Source of the DNA: Macrophomina tecta
Lineage: Eukaryota > Ascomycota > Dothideomycetes > Botryosphaeriales > Botryosphaeriaceae
Direction of reading: 5' to 3'
NCBI GenBank assembly: GCA_024180945.1
Contig: JAKSGN010000005.1
Span: 4,092,001-4,156,000, forward strand
DNA: 64,000 nucleotides
The position numbers and the translations under genes are program-made. Every line of letters starts with the position of its first letter. The first letter of the stretch is position 1. The notes below the pieces were generated by a model. The model was not told the DNA's origin, ran no database searches, and saw only the letters and a list, made by a program, of their open reading frames with translations. This document shows, piece after piece, positions 55,558 to 64,000 of the stretch.

Positions 55558-55827
55558 TGTCAACCAGAATCCCCTTGTTTTTCAGGCATCTCTTGATATT
55601 GCTTCCTTAGGCTCCATATTGATTCCTTCCTCGGTGCTCCCCTACACCTCGGATGCTCTACACTTCCTCGGATACTCTGATTTCCTCGGTTATATCACTC
55701 TAGTTTCATGTATTTAAGACATTCATTCTCCTTCGTTCGAATTGACAGGCAGAAGTACACAGACAGAAATTCGATTCTCTCTTCTGACCTCACCGAGTTC
55801 GGGCCTGAGGCCCACCCAAATTCGACA
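55558..55827 (+). repeat. copia-type solo LTR
   Basis: TGTCAACCAGAATCCCC...AATTCGACA, related over its length to the LTR at 28309-28564. No internal copia sequence on either side, so a solo LTR is likely. The flanking pentamers ATAGC and CATCC do not match, so no target duplication is seen. Confidence 0.75.
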
Positions 55828-55852
55828 CATCCCTTCTCTCCTATCCAATGAA

Positions 55853-58577
55853 CAGACATCCCAATAATAAATAAATACATAATATTGACATATTCTTATG
55901 TATTCATTGGCAGATCCTAATATTATTATCGATTGCTAAGCTTATCAATAATTATTAATATAAAACTGAAGCGCCATGCATGTCGTCGTTGCCGCCAGCA
56001 ATATCCATGACCTTACCATCTACTGCCACGTAGACTTTGCGGACCAAGTCATTCTTCACCCAGTTGCTCAGGCATTGAAGCTTCTCGATAGTATCAGGCG
56101 AGAGCCGTGCCCTGTCCCAAGAAATTGTCCGCCTTGCGCAAGAGAATACCCGTTCCGGATCGTCGGACATCGCCGGCACACTTAGTATGTCAATGGCCAA
56201 TTGGTGTAAACGTGGATACTCAATCCTCTGTTCTTCTCGACACCACCATTCAAGCGGTGTTTTGGTCGTCATAGGTCTTGGCGGAGAATTGACGAATTTT
56301 TCGAATTCATCCTCATCTCCGGGTTCATCCAAGACACTCATTGACTGCTTGATACGCTCGTACGGTGTTACTTCCCGTCGTTCGTCGTTCAGCCGAGCCG
56401 CGGACTCCGACGGGAGTGGCCGGTCCTTGTACTTCGCCCAATGCTGCCGTGCACCAGCAATAGCGGTCTGCCTCCATTCCTCTGCCCAGTGGCGGTCAAG
56501 GTACCTCCGGCGCTTTTCTGGATGGAGCAATAATGCCGTGGCATATATTGGGTTTCTGTCACTCTCTTCATAATACTTCGAGAGAACCCACCAACCCATG
56601 TGAATGGAATGAACCATACGCGCGTTGCTGGCGTATTTGCCCTGCTTTAACATCAGTCCAGGTCTGGTAATCGATCGAGCCGTCCATGGCTTACCTTGGC
56701 ATTCTCAAACTGCATGAAAAGAATATCCATATTCTCTAGCACCTGATCTATTGATGCCCACTCCATTTGCTGCTCCAAGGTCGCTTGGTAAAACGGCTGC
56801 AAGAACTCGTGAGTCATTTTGAGTACTTGCCAATCATCATGTGTGAGGATGTCGTCTTCCAGCTCGTTGTGGTATTGGTTGAGGAATATTGACAATGGAC
56901 CCTCTTGGCTGATAGCCGCATCAAGCAACTTGAACCATGAGTTCCAACGGGTGATATTGTCAATTCCAAGCGCCTTTTCTGCAATGTCATCCCATGCATC
57001 GTTGCGCACTGTGGAATTACGGATGAACACCGCAATGTTGTGGGGTTTACCCATTGGGCCGATGCTCCGCCAGCCGGCAGTGTCATGGCGTTTCTTGCGC
57101 CTGTCGTGACTCTTGTGACAAGTGTTCGACTGAATTTGGTCGTGTAACGCGTCCGCAACTGTTACATCATTTACCTCGTGTTGCGCCTGCGCAATTGCGG
57201 CCTGCAGAGCGTCCTCACTAGTTGCAAAGAGAAAGGCTTGAAGGGACAAGTTAATGATGTGGCCGGCACACCGCGTTCGAGAGGACACTGGGTCAAGTGT
57301 AAGGCCGTACTCTTGCGACAGCTCAACAGCAAGTTGGCGGAGACAGGTGTCATTCTTTGCGTCATTGTCCCCAGTGAAGTAGCCGATTCGGGGCGCTAAG
57401 TGGTACTGTCGGATAATCGTCATCAAGTGAGGTGCCATAGCCGTGCCGGCGTGAGAGCGGCGGAGGTTTGGTAGCCCTAGCAATGCTTTCCGAGGTTTGT
57501 AGGCCTCGTCAACCCATTGGGCGTGAACAGCGATATAGGCCTTCCGCTGAGGAGAAGACCATACGTCCATAGCAATGTGTACGAGGCTCCGGGCACGTTC
57601 TAGCCATTCCTTTACGGATTGTTGATGCGCATCGTAGGCCCTATCCAAGTCCGCCGCAACTGTGCTACCGGAATCAGTTAGGAACTCTTCAACGGCAGGG
57701 GTTATCGCGGCCAGAAGTGCCTGGTATTCCGGCCAGGTTACGAAGTTGAGCGGTAAATGTTTATGTGCGGATAGCAACATCTGTGCCTCTCGAAAGGCAT
57801 CGACATTGATTACACTCCGTAGAGTGTTCATCTCATTCTCCCTGACTTGCTGCAGCCGCTTGCCGGTTGTTCTTGCGAAGGCATTTTCGATGGCTAGTTG
57901 GCGCCTGTTTTGAGATTTTGAATCCTCTCGAACAAGTATGTGATGAGCCTTCTCGAGATGATAGCGGGCGTTGCCAGATATGTGGGTTGACCAGGATGGA
58001 TTGCGACAACGCGTGCAGTAGTGAAGTAATTTCCCGCTCATAGTACGTGGCTCGTCGCCTTGAGCTTCTCGAAAGTGATCCCATGTTAATGTGGCTCTCA
58101 GTTTCCGTCTCTTGACCGTATGCTGAGCTGACGATGCCTCGGGTTCTGACAGTGTGCTGGCAACTTGTGAGGCACTGTCAGAGGGTACCACGGAGGAAGA
58201 ACTTGACGGGGCATTGGATTGGGGCAGTGAGGATATGTTGACGTCCATTGTCGTGTGTAGAGATATGTCGCTGATGTATTACGAACTGCGTACTTGCAAC
58301 GTGACGGGTATGGCGAGGCAGCAGTTTCGGTTGCTAGGAGTTACAAACATTGGAGTTCACCTCCTATCTAGAGGCCTGATAAGCAGTAATATGCGTACAA
58401 GACTGCAATTTAATCTGAAACACTCTGGGGGAATTGGCGCTGGAAAATAGTGGGCCTATATTATTAATAGTTAACAATATATATTTATTGGCAGCGTCTA
58501 TATTATTATCCTTATGGAAAAGCTTAACAATAAATATGCCCTTAATAATAAATATATATTTATTACTGGGATGTCTG
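55853..58577 (-). mobile_element. complete hAT transposon with TIRs and 8-bp target duplication
   Basis: 2725 bp. Left end CAGACATCCCAATAATAAATA and right end, read inward, CAGACATCCCAGTAATAAATA form terminal inverted repeats. Both ends are bordered by CCAATGAA (55845-55852 and 58578-58585), the 8-bp duplication typical of hAT. AT-rich subterminal regions share TTGGCAG, TATTATTATC and AAGCTT motifs. The transposase gene is intact, so the element may be autonomous. Confidence 0.93.
55955..58248 (-). CDS. hAT transposase, intact
   Basis: Two exons (58248-56695 and 56641-55955) around a 53-nt intron (donor GTAAGC, acceptor AAAGCAG), 746 residues. N-terminal BED-type zinc finger C78-x2-C81...H97-x4-H102 (YCTRCRNPSWSTHISGNARY...). 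The RNase H-like DDE core shows HIAMDVWSSPQRKAYIAVH (first Asp) and RIGYFTGDNDAKNDTCLRQL (second Asp). The insertion domain has GWRSIGPMGKPHNIAVFIR and DNITRWNSWFKLLD. The C-terminal hAT dimerisation region is at about 659-730 (IEYPRLHQLAIDILSVPAMS, DPERVFSCARRTISWDRARL). It cuts and pastes the element by hairpin formation on flanking DNA. Confidence 0.92.
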
Positions 58578-58639
58578 CCAATGAACCAAAACGCAGATGC
58601 AATCGAGAGCACAAGTAGAGGAAGTTAAGCAAAGCGCGA

Positions 58640-59165
58640 GAAAATAAAGAAATAAAATGTAAAATAGAGCCATCCTTCATATACCCCTCATGCCATCCCC
58701 TTCGAGACCACTTCTCGAGTGCTGTCAGTCCCTGTAACGGCGTGACGGCTAGTTGGAGAAGGAGCTGATTTACTTTAAGAAGGACTAAGCGCTTAGTCTT
58801 TAGTTACAATTAGTCTTCCAGTAGCTACTATTGCCTTAACCGCGCGTATATCTACCCGCCACTTTTCCGGTAGGCCGTCCATATACCTACCGTCGGGCTT
58901 TTTCGTACCCGACTATCCGCCTAGCATAAACGCGAGATCTCCAAATCTACTTCCTAGGTCGGTCTATAGTTTAGCCTGGAGATTTATCTAACGCGGATAT
59001 TCTAAGACGAAGTACTTTACTATCTCCTCCGCTCTACACCCATACGCTAGCGATTCTACTCGCTTAATTTTATACAGCGGCTCGTTTAGGCTCGCTTTCG
59101 AGGTTCTTAACTGCGCAATCGCCGAGGCCTCTCTATAGCTTAAATAATCGTATAGCTTCTTAGTA
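58640..59165 (-). mobile_element. LINE-A ORF2 3' remnant with RIP-like decay
   Basis: Aligns by eye with 32690-33230 of LINE-A (3' UTR and the end of the RNase H/Cys-His region). Many differences are C:G to T:A (CA to TA and TG to TA), with stops in the frame. It ends at 59165 where the next sequence starts. Confidence 0.75.
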
Positions 59166-59258
59166 ACTATTGGTTGTTGTAGCGCTGAATATCAGGCGAT
59201 AGTGGAACAGTAGGCAGCACTTGGTATCATCGCACGGCTTCGAATGAGGAATCGGGGA

Positions 59259-59506
59259 CGAGGGACGCAGTGTTCGCGGGGCATCGCGAGACCCCGGAAA
59301 AATGCCAAGAGAGCCTCCATTTTCTGCTTTGCCCTCACATTCCTGCGTCAACCTCGCTTTCTGTTTGTCTAATCCTCTACTTCCTGCTCGTTGCGCTGCC
59401 TCAACCTCACTTTTCTGCCCCCTTACTTTTCTGCCACCCTCACAGTTTTGGCAATTTTCAGGGTCTCCGCGGTCCCCCGCAAACGTCGCGCAGCTTCCTC
59501 CCTCAT
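59259..59506. mobile_element. possible MITE with imperfect about 45-bp inverted ends
   Basis: The left arm (59262-59308: GCGGGG..CGCGAGACCC..GAAAAATGCCAA) and the reverse complement of the right arm (59448-59500: GCGGGGGACCGCGGAGACCC.GAAAATTGCCAA) match over about 45 bp with several differences. The loop has repeated CCTCAC and TTTTCTGCC motifs and no coding sequence. No clear target duplication. Confidence 0.5.
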
Positions 59507-59689
59507 GCAGCAAGATCTATGATAACCATACGATTCATACGATAAGCTTGGCTTTACATAGCCTGCACGGCATGATCACCAAATATTCGATGTTTTGATG
59601 ACGCCTCGACGCCTATCCTCATACCAGCGAAAACTGGTCAAAGACCGGTGCAGAACAGGAAACGGTAGGGAAACGGCTGGCCCAACGAG

Positions 59690-60330
59690 TGGCTGCACTC
59701 AGCTCCTACAAGTCCTCCAGGTGTATCGGAGGCTGCGTGCGGAGGTGAATGATCATTTACAGGTCCGTAAGCTGATCACCAATTCGCGAGATTTCTCGTT
59801 CGGGCTTAGCGAGAGATTGGGCTGCAACTGCGCTATCGCTGTCGCCGTCGCTGTCGTCCGCATCGCTGCTGCTCGAGCCCAGATCATGGGGGCTCTGCTG
59901 TGTACTCCACTCCGTTAGAGGATCTGCCGTAGTGATGGGGTCAATGGTGCGCTTGATGGCGCTTGTGTCCTTTTGATGTCGTTCGTAGTCTGAAGGACCA
60001 AGTTTACGGCTGTCTGAGGGCCTTGTCGCACATTGACGGCGCTTTCGACCGCCATCCACGCCCCTGCGCCGTGCTAGGCATAGATCCCACCACGGAAGCT
60101 GCGTTTGTGGTCGCGTGCATCGTCAAGAAGCTGATTTGCCTGGGTTCTAGTTGTGCGGCGTGCTCGTAGAGTGAAAGGAGCTTGTCGGCCGGTCGCAATC
60201 CGGGATTGAGCGGTAGCGGATTGCCAGTAGAGCGGCTTAACACGCGTTGCAGGGCATCTGCACTTGGCATTTCGTTCTCGCTGCGAGGTGGTAGTTCCAC
60301 CCGGGAGATGATGGAAGGTCCTCCGCCCGC
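59690..60330 (-). pseudogene. LINE-B ORF1 remnant
   Basis: Aligns by eye with two parts of LINE-B ORF1 (43410-43690 and 43700-43975), for example around the knuckle-distal LVIKLTDRQ coding region and the LYEHAAQL region. There are many substitutions and indels and no open frame of useful length. Its 5' side ends shortly before the gene at 60486. Confidence 0.7.
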
Positions 60331-60485
60331 TTTCGAAGCTGAAGGTGTGATCTGCAGCTGGCCGGGCAACGGCGTGTTGATAGTTGGTCTGTGCTTGCGC
60401 AGCATCTCTATAGCCGAGCTCCCGCCGTTGCCTCCGAAGTGGATGTAAACTACGCATCGGATGACCTACAAGACTATCTTTCGAT
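60331..60485. other. upstream region of the coiled-coil/PD-(D/E)XK-like gene
   Basis: A short interval between LINE debris and the next start codon. It must contain whatever promoter that gene has, possibly derived from the LINE 5' region. Confidence 0.4.
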
Positions 60486-61823
60486 ATGGAGGCAGAACTC
60501 GAGCGACTTCGACGACAACTTCAAGAGGAACAACAGCGACGTGAGGAGGCGGAAGCGGAGCGAGAGGAGGCCAAGGCGCGGGCAGCCGCCGAGGAGCGAC
60601 AGCGCGAAGAGGCCGAGGCCAAAGCAATCGCTGAGCAGCAGCGCCGGGAGGAAGAGCAACAACGACGAGAAGAAGAGCAGCGACGGCGAGAAGAAGCAGA
60701 GGCTATCAGTCGCAGGACGACGCTCACCGAATTCCTACAGGCTTGCCACGAGATCTTCCTTTCCCTCAGAATCACCGACGATGAAACGCTCACCACCCAA
60801 GGTGACGTTACCAAGCCTGCTGGCAGACTCTACCCCAACCAAATCATCCCCTGGGATACATTCCCGACCGATCAATCAGAGATATGGACCGAGCTCTCTG
60901 CCAGCCCGGTTTTCGCATCGAATCGAGTCTTTGCCTCGACGCACCAGTTGGACCACATCCGCACAACCATGGACCCGATCGACAGCGAAGAACTACTGCG
61001 CCATTTTGCGCGCTCGGCGGTGGAGAAGCCGGTACAGAATATCGTGGACGAGATCTTCAATGACGAAACCCTGCGGGAGAAACTTGGACTACGGGGAAGG
61101 GTATCGTTCCAAAGCCACACGAACCTAGGCCGGTCGGATGCGACGGTCGATGAAGCGATGGAACGCATGTCTATCAGCGACACGTCTCGCGGCAATCAGA
61201 GGGCCGCCTCTGCTCGGCCAGCGACCTCGGAACGGAGGGGAAAGGGCGGTGGGCGGGCGGATCAGTTCTGCATATACCGGCAGGAAGACGGGCCAAGCAG
61301 CCCGGCGGTTGCGATCGAGTACAAGGCACCGCACAAGCTGACGCGAGGGGCGATCACGGCCGGATTGAGCGGCACGATCGTGCCAGGCCGGGATGTCATC
61401 AACAAGGAGGGCAACAGCGTAGAGTTCTTTTCGAAGTGGCTCCTGGCGGCTGTCGTCACCCAATGCTTCTCGTACATGATCGACAAAGGAGTCCAGTACG
61501 GCTACTTGTTCACCGGCGACGCCATCGTCTTCCTGCACATCCCCAACGACCCTGTCACGGTTCACTACTACGTCAGCATTCCAGGCGTCGACGCACAGAA
61601 AGACGACGAGTATGGGGTCCAGCGAACAGCGGTGGCGCAGATAGCCGCCTTCGTCCTCCGTGCTCTTGCTGCGCCGCCGCCACCGCAAGAATGGCAGCGC
61701 ATTGCAAGGCGGTCGCTGGACACATGGGTGGTCGAGTATATAGACGTCTTGAAGAAGATTCCGGAAACGGAGCGCCAGAAGACGCGCGAGACGTTTCCCA
61801 CAAGCAGGCTCAACTCAAGGTGA
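60486..61823 (+). CDS. coiled-coil protein with PD-(D/E)XK nuclease-like domain
   Basis: 445 residues, single exon. Residues 1-75 are an almost uninterrupted Glu/Arg/Gln/Ala coiled coil (MEAELERLRRQLQEEQQRRE...). About 78-240 resembles the conserved part of a fungal accessory family (TLTEFLQACHEIFLSLRI, RLYPNQIIPWDTF, VFASTHQLDHI, VEKPVQNIVDEIF). The C-terminal domain shows RADQFCIYRQED...AVAIEYKAPHKL, where D259 and E278-x-K280 fit the metal-binding motif of PD-(D/E)XK nucleases. TQCFSYMIDKGVQYGYLFTG and IVFLHI follow. In relatives I recall, the nuclease-like part can be joined to a kinase. No kinase is seen here. Intact reading frame between two transposon remnants. Nuclease activity is inference. 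Confidence 0.75.
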   Translation: MEAELERLRRQLQEEQQRREEAEAEREEAKARAAAEERQREEAEAKAIAEQQRREEEQQRREEEQRRREEAEAISRRTTLTEFLQACHEIFLSLRITDDETLTTQGDVTKPAGRLYPNQIIPWDTFPTDQSEIWTELSASPVFASNRVFASTHQLDHIRTTMDPIDSEELLRHFARSAVEKPVQNIVDEIFNDETLREKLGLRGRVSFQSHTNLGRSDATVDEAMERMSISDTSRGNQRAASARPATSERRGKGGGRADQFCIYRQEDGPSSPAVAIEYKAPHKLTRGAITAGLSGTIVPGRDVINKEGNSVEFFSKWLLAAVVTQCFSYMIDKGVQYGYLFTGDAIVFLHIPNDPVTVHYYVSIPGVDAQKDDEYGVQRTAVAQIAAFVLRALAAPPPPQEWQRIARRSLDTWVVEYIDVLKKIPETERQKTRETFPTSRLNSR

Positions 61824-61904
61824 ACAATCACCAAATCCTTCAGATCACGCATTACTAGAACGATCTACTCTATTCCAACAACAAGCCTCTCAAGGCTTAG
61901 CCTT

Positions 61905-63816
61905 TCAAGGCTTAGGGGGTGAAGATAAACAGGATCGGCAGCAGGAGCAACCACAGAGACTCGGTCCTCTTCTTCCAGCCCAATACGAGAATCCACCTGA
62001 TCCAGGAGCTGCCAGAGGAAACCGTGCCCCAAGAGGACGTGATATTGCAGCGGATATCAATCCAAATCTAATCATCCATGGATCAAGGACTCGCAAACCA
62101 CGCAGAGACGCGTACATTGCGTCAATTCACAACAACATGTTCAGCCATCAAATGCTGTTCACATCTTTTCTCGCATCTCTTCAGGAATCTACTCCAGCAC
62201 AGGCTCAAGCACTGCCTACAGGCCTGCCACGCATTCACAGAGATCAACTGCCACCTGAACCTCGCTTCTACAAAGACATCTTCAACCACCCAATGAAAAC
62301 CCATCTGTTAGAGGCAATTCAAACAGAACTCCAGGAACTACAGGGTAAGGGGGTGTGGGAGATAGTGGCACTCAGTGAAGCCAAAAGCCTTAACAAGGAA
62401 GTGATTCCCCTTACTTGGGTATTCAAGTACAAGCTTGATGAACACGGCTGGCTCAACAAGATCAAGGCACGCATCTGTGTACGAGGAGACCTCCAGGCTA
62501 CTCAACAGGACACTTACGCGGCCACTCTTGCCTTTCGAATCTTCCGAGCCCTGATTGCCATCATCTGCGCTTTTGATCTAGAAATGCGCCAGTACGACGT
62601 TGTAAACGCATTTCCTCACGTTCCACTCGAGGAAAGGACATATTGCCGACCTCCAGAAGGAATGCAGCTTGAACAAGGCCAAATCCTTCGACTTCTACGA
62701 GCGCTTTATGGCCTCAAAGAGTCACCAGCTCTCTGGCAGAAGCATTTCTGCAAGTCCTTAGAAGAGCTCGGTCTGACTCAGGTACCTGACGCGCCTTGCT
62801 TATACGCAAACGATCACCTGTTCGTCTTCTTCTTTGTTGATGACGTTATCATGGCATACCACAAGCGAGATAAGCCTTTTGCAGATGCTTTTCAAGAAGA
62901 TCTGTTCAAGCGCTACGAGATGAGAGCACTAGGAGAAGCGCAATGGTTCTTAGCCTTACGCATTGTAAGGGACAGAGAGCAGAAGCTCTTGTGGCTTTCT
63001 CAAGAATCATATATCTCTGGCCTCATCGCTCGCTACGGTGTTGGTGAAAATCACTTCCCACCAACGCCTCTTCCATCAGATGAAGTGCTCCAAGCGAACC
63101 AAGGCACGCATGCAAGCGCGCAAGAGATTCACCTTTATCAAAGCAGGATTGGCTCAGCGCAGTTTGCAGCCACCAGTACAAGGGCAGATATTGCATACGC
63201 CTGTTCAGCACTCTCATCCTACCTTACCAATCCGTCTCCTCGCCACCTAGAGCTATCACAGCGGCTCCTCAGCTACCTGGCAGGAACGAAGAAACTCGCC
63301 TTATGCTTCCAAGGCAATTACGATGAGAACTGCATCTTTACTATCAGCAGTGATGCGGCATTTGCCAACGATCCGGACACACGCCGCAGCCACCAAGGCT
63401 CGATCATCACAATGTTCGGAGCAGCTGTTGATTGGAAGGCTATTAAGCAGCCTACTGTCACAACCTCAACCACCGAAGCTGAGCTTCTCGCCTTGTCAGA
63501 AGCTGCCAAGCAGTGCTTCTGGTGGAAGCGCCTCTTTAGAGGAGTGCAGTTCGATCCAGGCCATCAAATCAACGTTCAGTGCGATAACAAGCAGACGCTT
63601 CGCCTTATGCAAGAGAACGTTGGCAAACTCAACACCAAGCTACGTCATGTGGACATTCACCACCATTGGCTGCGCCAGGAAGCCCAAGCAGGCAACGTAC
63701 ACCTCCAGTGGACGCCTACAGCAGTGATGTTAGCAGACGGTTTGACCAAAGCCTTGCCTCGCCAAAAGCACGCTCAATTCGTTACGGCTATTGGACTTAC
63801 ACCACTCCATAACTAA
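61905..63816 (+). mobile_element. Ty1/copia pol, 5'-truncated
   Basis: A copia element lacking gag, protease and integrase. The frame is open from about 61905 with no 5' LTR visible on the left. No LTR is recognisable before the window edge, so its right end may lie outside. It is a different copia family from that at 28159-28564. Confidence 0.75.
62137..63816 (+). CDS. copia reverse transcriptase and RNase H
   Basis: 559 residues from ATG 62137, though the frame is open upstream. Copia reverse transcriptase: VIPLTWVFKYKLDEHGWLNK, KARICVRGDLQ, RQYDVVNAFPHVPLEERTYC, LRALYGLKESPALWQKHF and the catalytic FVDDVIMAY (Asp-Asp near 62839-62844). RNase H: FTISSDAAFANDPDTRRSHQ, QPTVTTSTTEAELLALSEAA, QCDNKQTLRLM and VMLADGLTKALPRQKHAQF near the C-terminus. 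Intact over this region. It presumably was the C-terminal part of a Gag-Pol polyprotein. Confidence 0.9.
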   Translation: MFSHQMLFTSFLASLQESTPAQAQALPTGLPRIHRDQLPPEPRFYKDIFNHPMKTHLLEAIQTELQELQGKGVWEIVALSEAKSLNKEVIPLTWVFKYKLDEHGWLNKIKARICVRGDLQATQQDTYAATLAFRIFRALIAIICAFDLEMRQYDVVNAFPHVPLEERTYCRPPEGMQLEQGQILRLLRALYGLKESPALWQKHFCKSLEELGLTQVPDAPCLYANDHLFVFFFVDDVIMAYHKRDKPFADAFQEDLFKRYEMRALGEAQWFLALRIVRDREQKLLWLSQESYISGLIARYGVGENHFPPTPLPSDEVLQANQGTHASAQEIHLYQSRIGSAQFAATSTRADIAYACSALSSYLTNPSPRHLELSQRLLSYLAGTKKLALCFQGNYDENCIFTISSDAAFANDPDTRRSHQGSIITMFGAAVDWKAIKQPTVTTSTTEAELLALSEAAKQCFWWKRLFRGVQFDPGHQINVQCDNKQTLRLMQENVGKLNTKLRHVDIHHHWLRQEAQAGNVHLQWTPTAVMLADGLTKALPRQKHAQFVTAIGLTPLHN

Positions 63817-64000
63817 CCTTCTTCCACTTGTTCCCTTATACAAGATGAGGCGCAACCCTCACTGCTTTGCTTATATCAACTGGGGAACTTATACCTTTAA
63901 AGTTATTCCTTTTTGCACACACGAGTTCAACACTCACTCCTATCTGCGTTTAGCTACCTTTCTTATCACCTACTCCCCAAGCAGGCAGTACGTGAAGGGG
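63817..64000. other. region downstream of copia pol
   Basis: Possibly the copia 3' flank with purine tract and LTR start. No boundary can be set inside the window. Confidence 0.4.

Noticed and set aside
59160..59513. 117-codon minus-strand frame over the possible MITE
   Set aside because: Its sequence is explained by the inverted ends and loop repeats. No domain.

Overview
The window looks like a chromosome arm of a filamentous ascomycete (Pezizomycotina, most likely Dothideomycetes). The evidence is short 49-125 nt introns with fungal branch points, orthologues of the developmental regulator CON7, a fungal THI20 kinase-thiaminase fusion and an F-box/LRR protein of a Dothideomycete-like type, and fungal transposon families (Tad1/I-like LINEs, a chromodomain Ty3/gypsy element, hAT, MULE, Ty1/copia). 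I ran no database search. Family names rest on recognised motifs.

Left part (1-24.6 kb), conserved core genes: CON7 zinc-finger factor (minus), then about 10.9 kb with no gene I can support, then DBP2 DEAD-box helicase (5 exons, minus), THI20 (9 exons, minus), an F-box/LRR protein (6 exons, minus), divergently transcribed RAD9 (5 exons, plus) and a 68-residue single-span membrane protein. I derived exon boundaries by reading splice sites. All reading phases close.

Middle and right part (about 26-64 kb), a transposon-rich compartment: a 5'-truncated MULE, a copia 3' end with its LTR, a decayed hAT, a small secreted cysteine-rich EF-hand gene, two full-length LINEs of different families (32.5-38.2 and 38.3-44.1 kb, minus), a chromodomain gypsy element (44.1-53.0 kb, plus) interrupted by a 5'-truncated LINE, a second MULE end, another truncated LINE, a copia-type LTR, a complete hAT with terminal repeats and 8-bp target duplication, RIP-like LINE debris, a possible MITE, a gene with a coiled coil and a PD-(D/E)XK-like motif, and a copia pol piece at the right edge.

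The most unusual items are in the gypsy element. The space between its chromodomain and its 3' LTR carries, on the opposite strand, a spliced gene for a Zn2Cys6-like plus coiled-coil protein. Its gag ends on a textbook -1 frameshift heptamer followed at 5 nt by a GC-rich stem. Other points of note: both full-length LINEs share an identical 8-nt ORF1/ORF2 start-stop overlap, and both end 44 bp inside related LTR starts.
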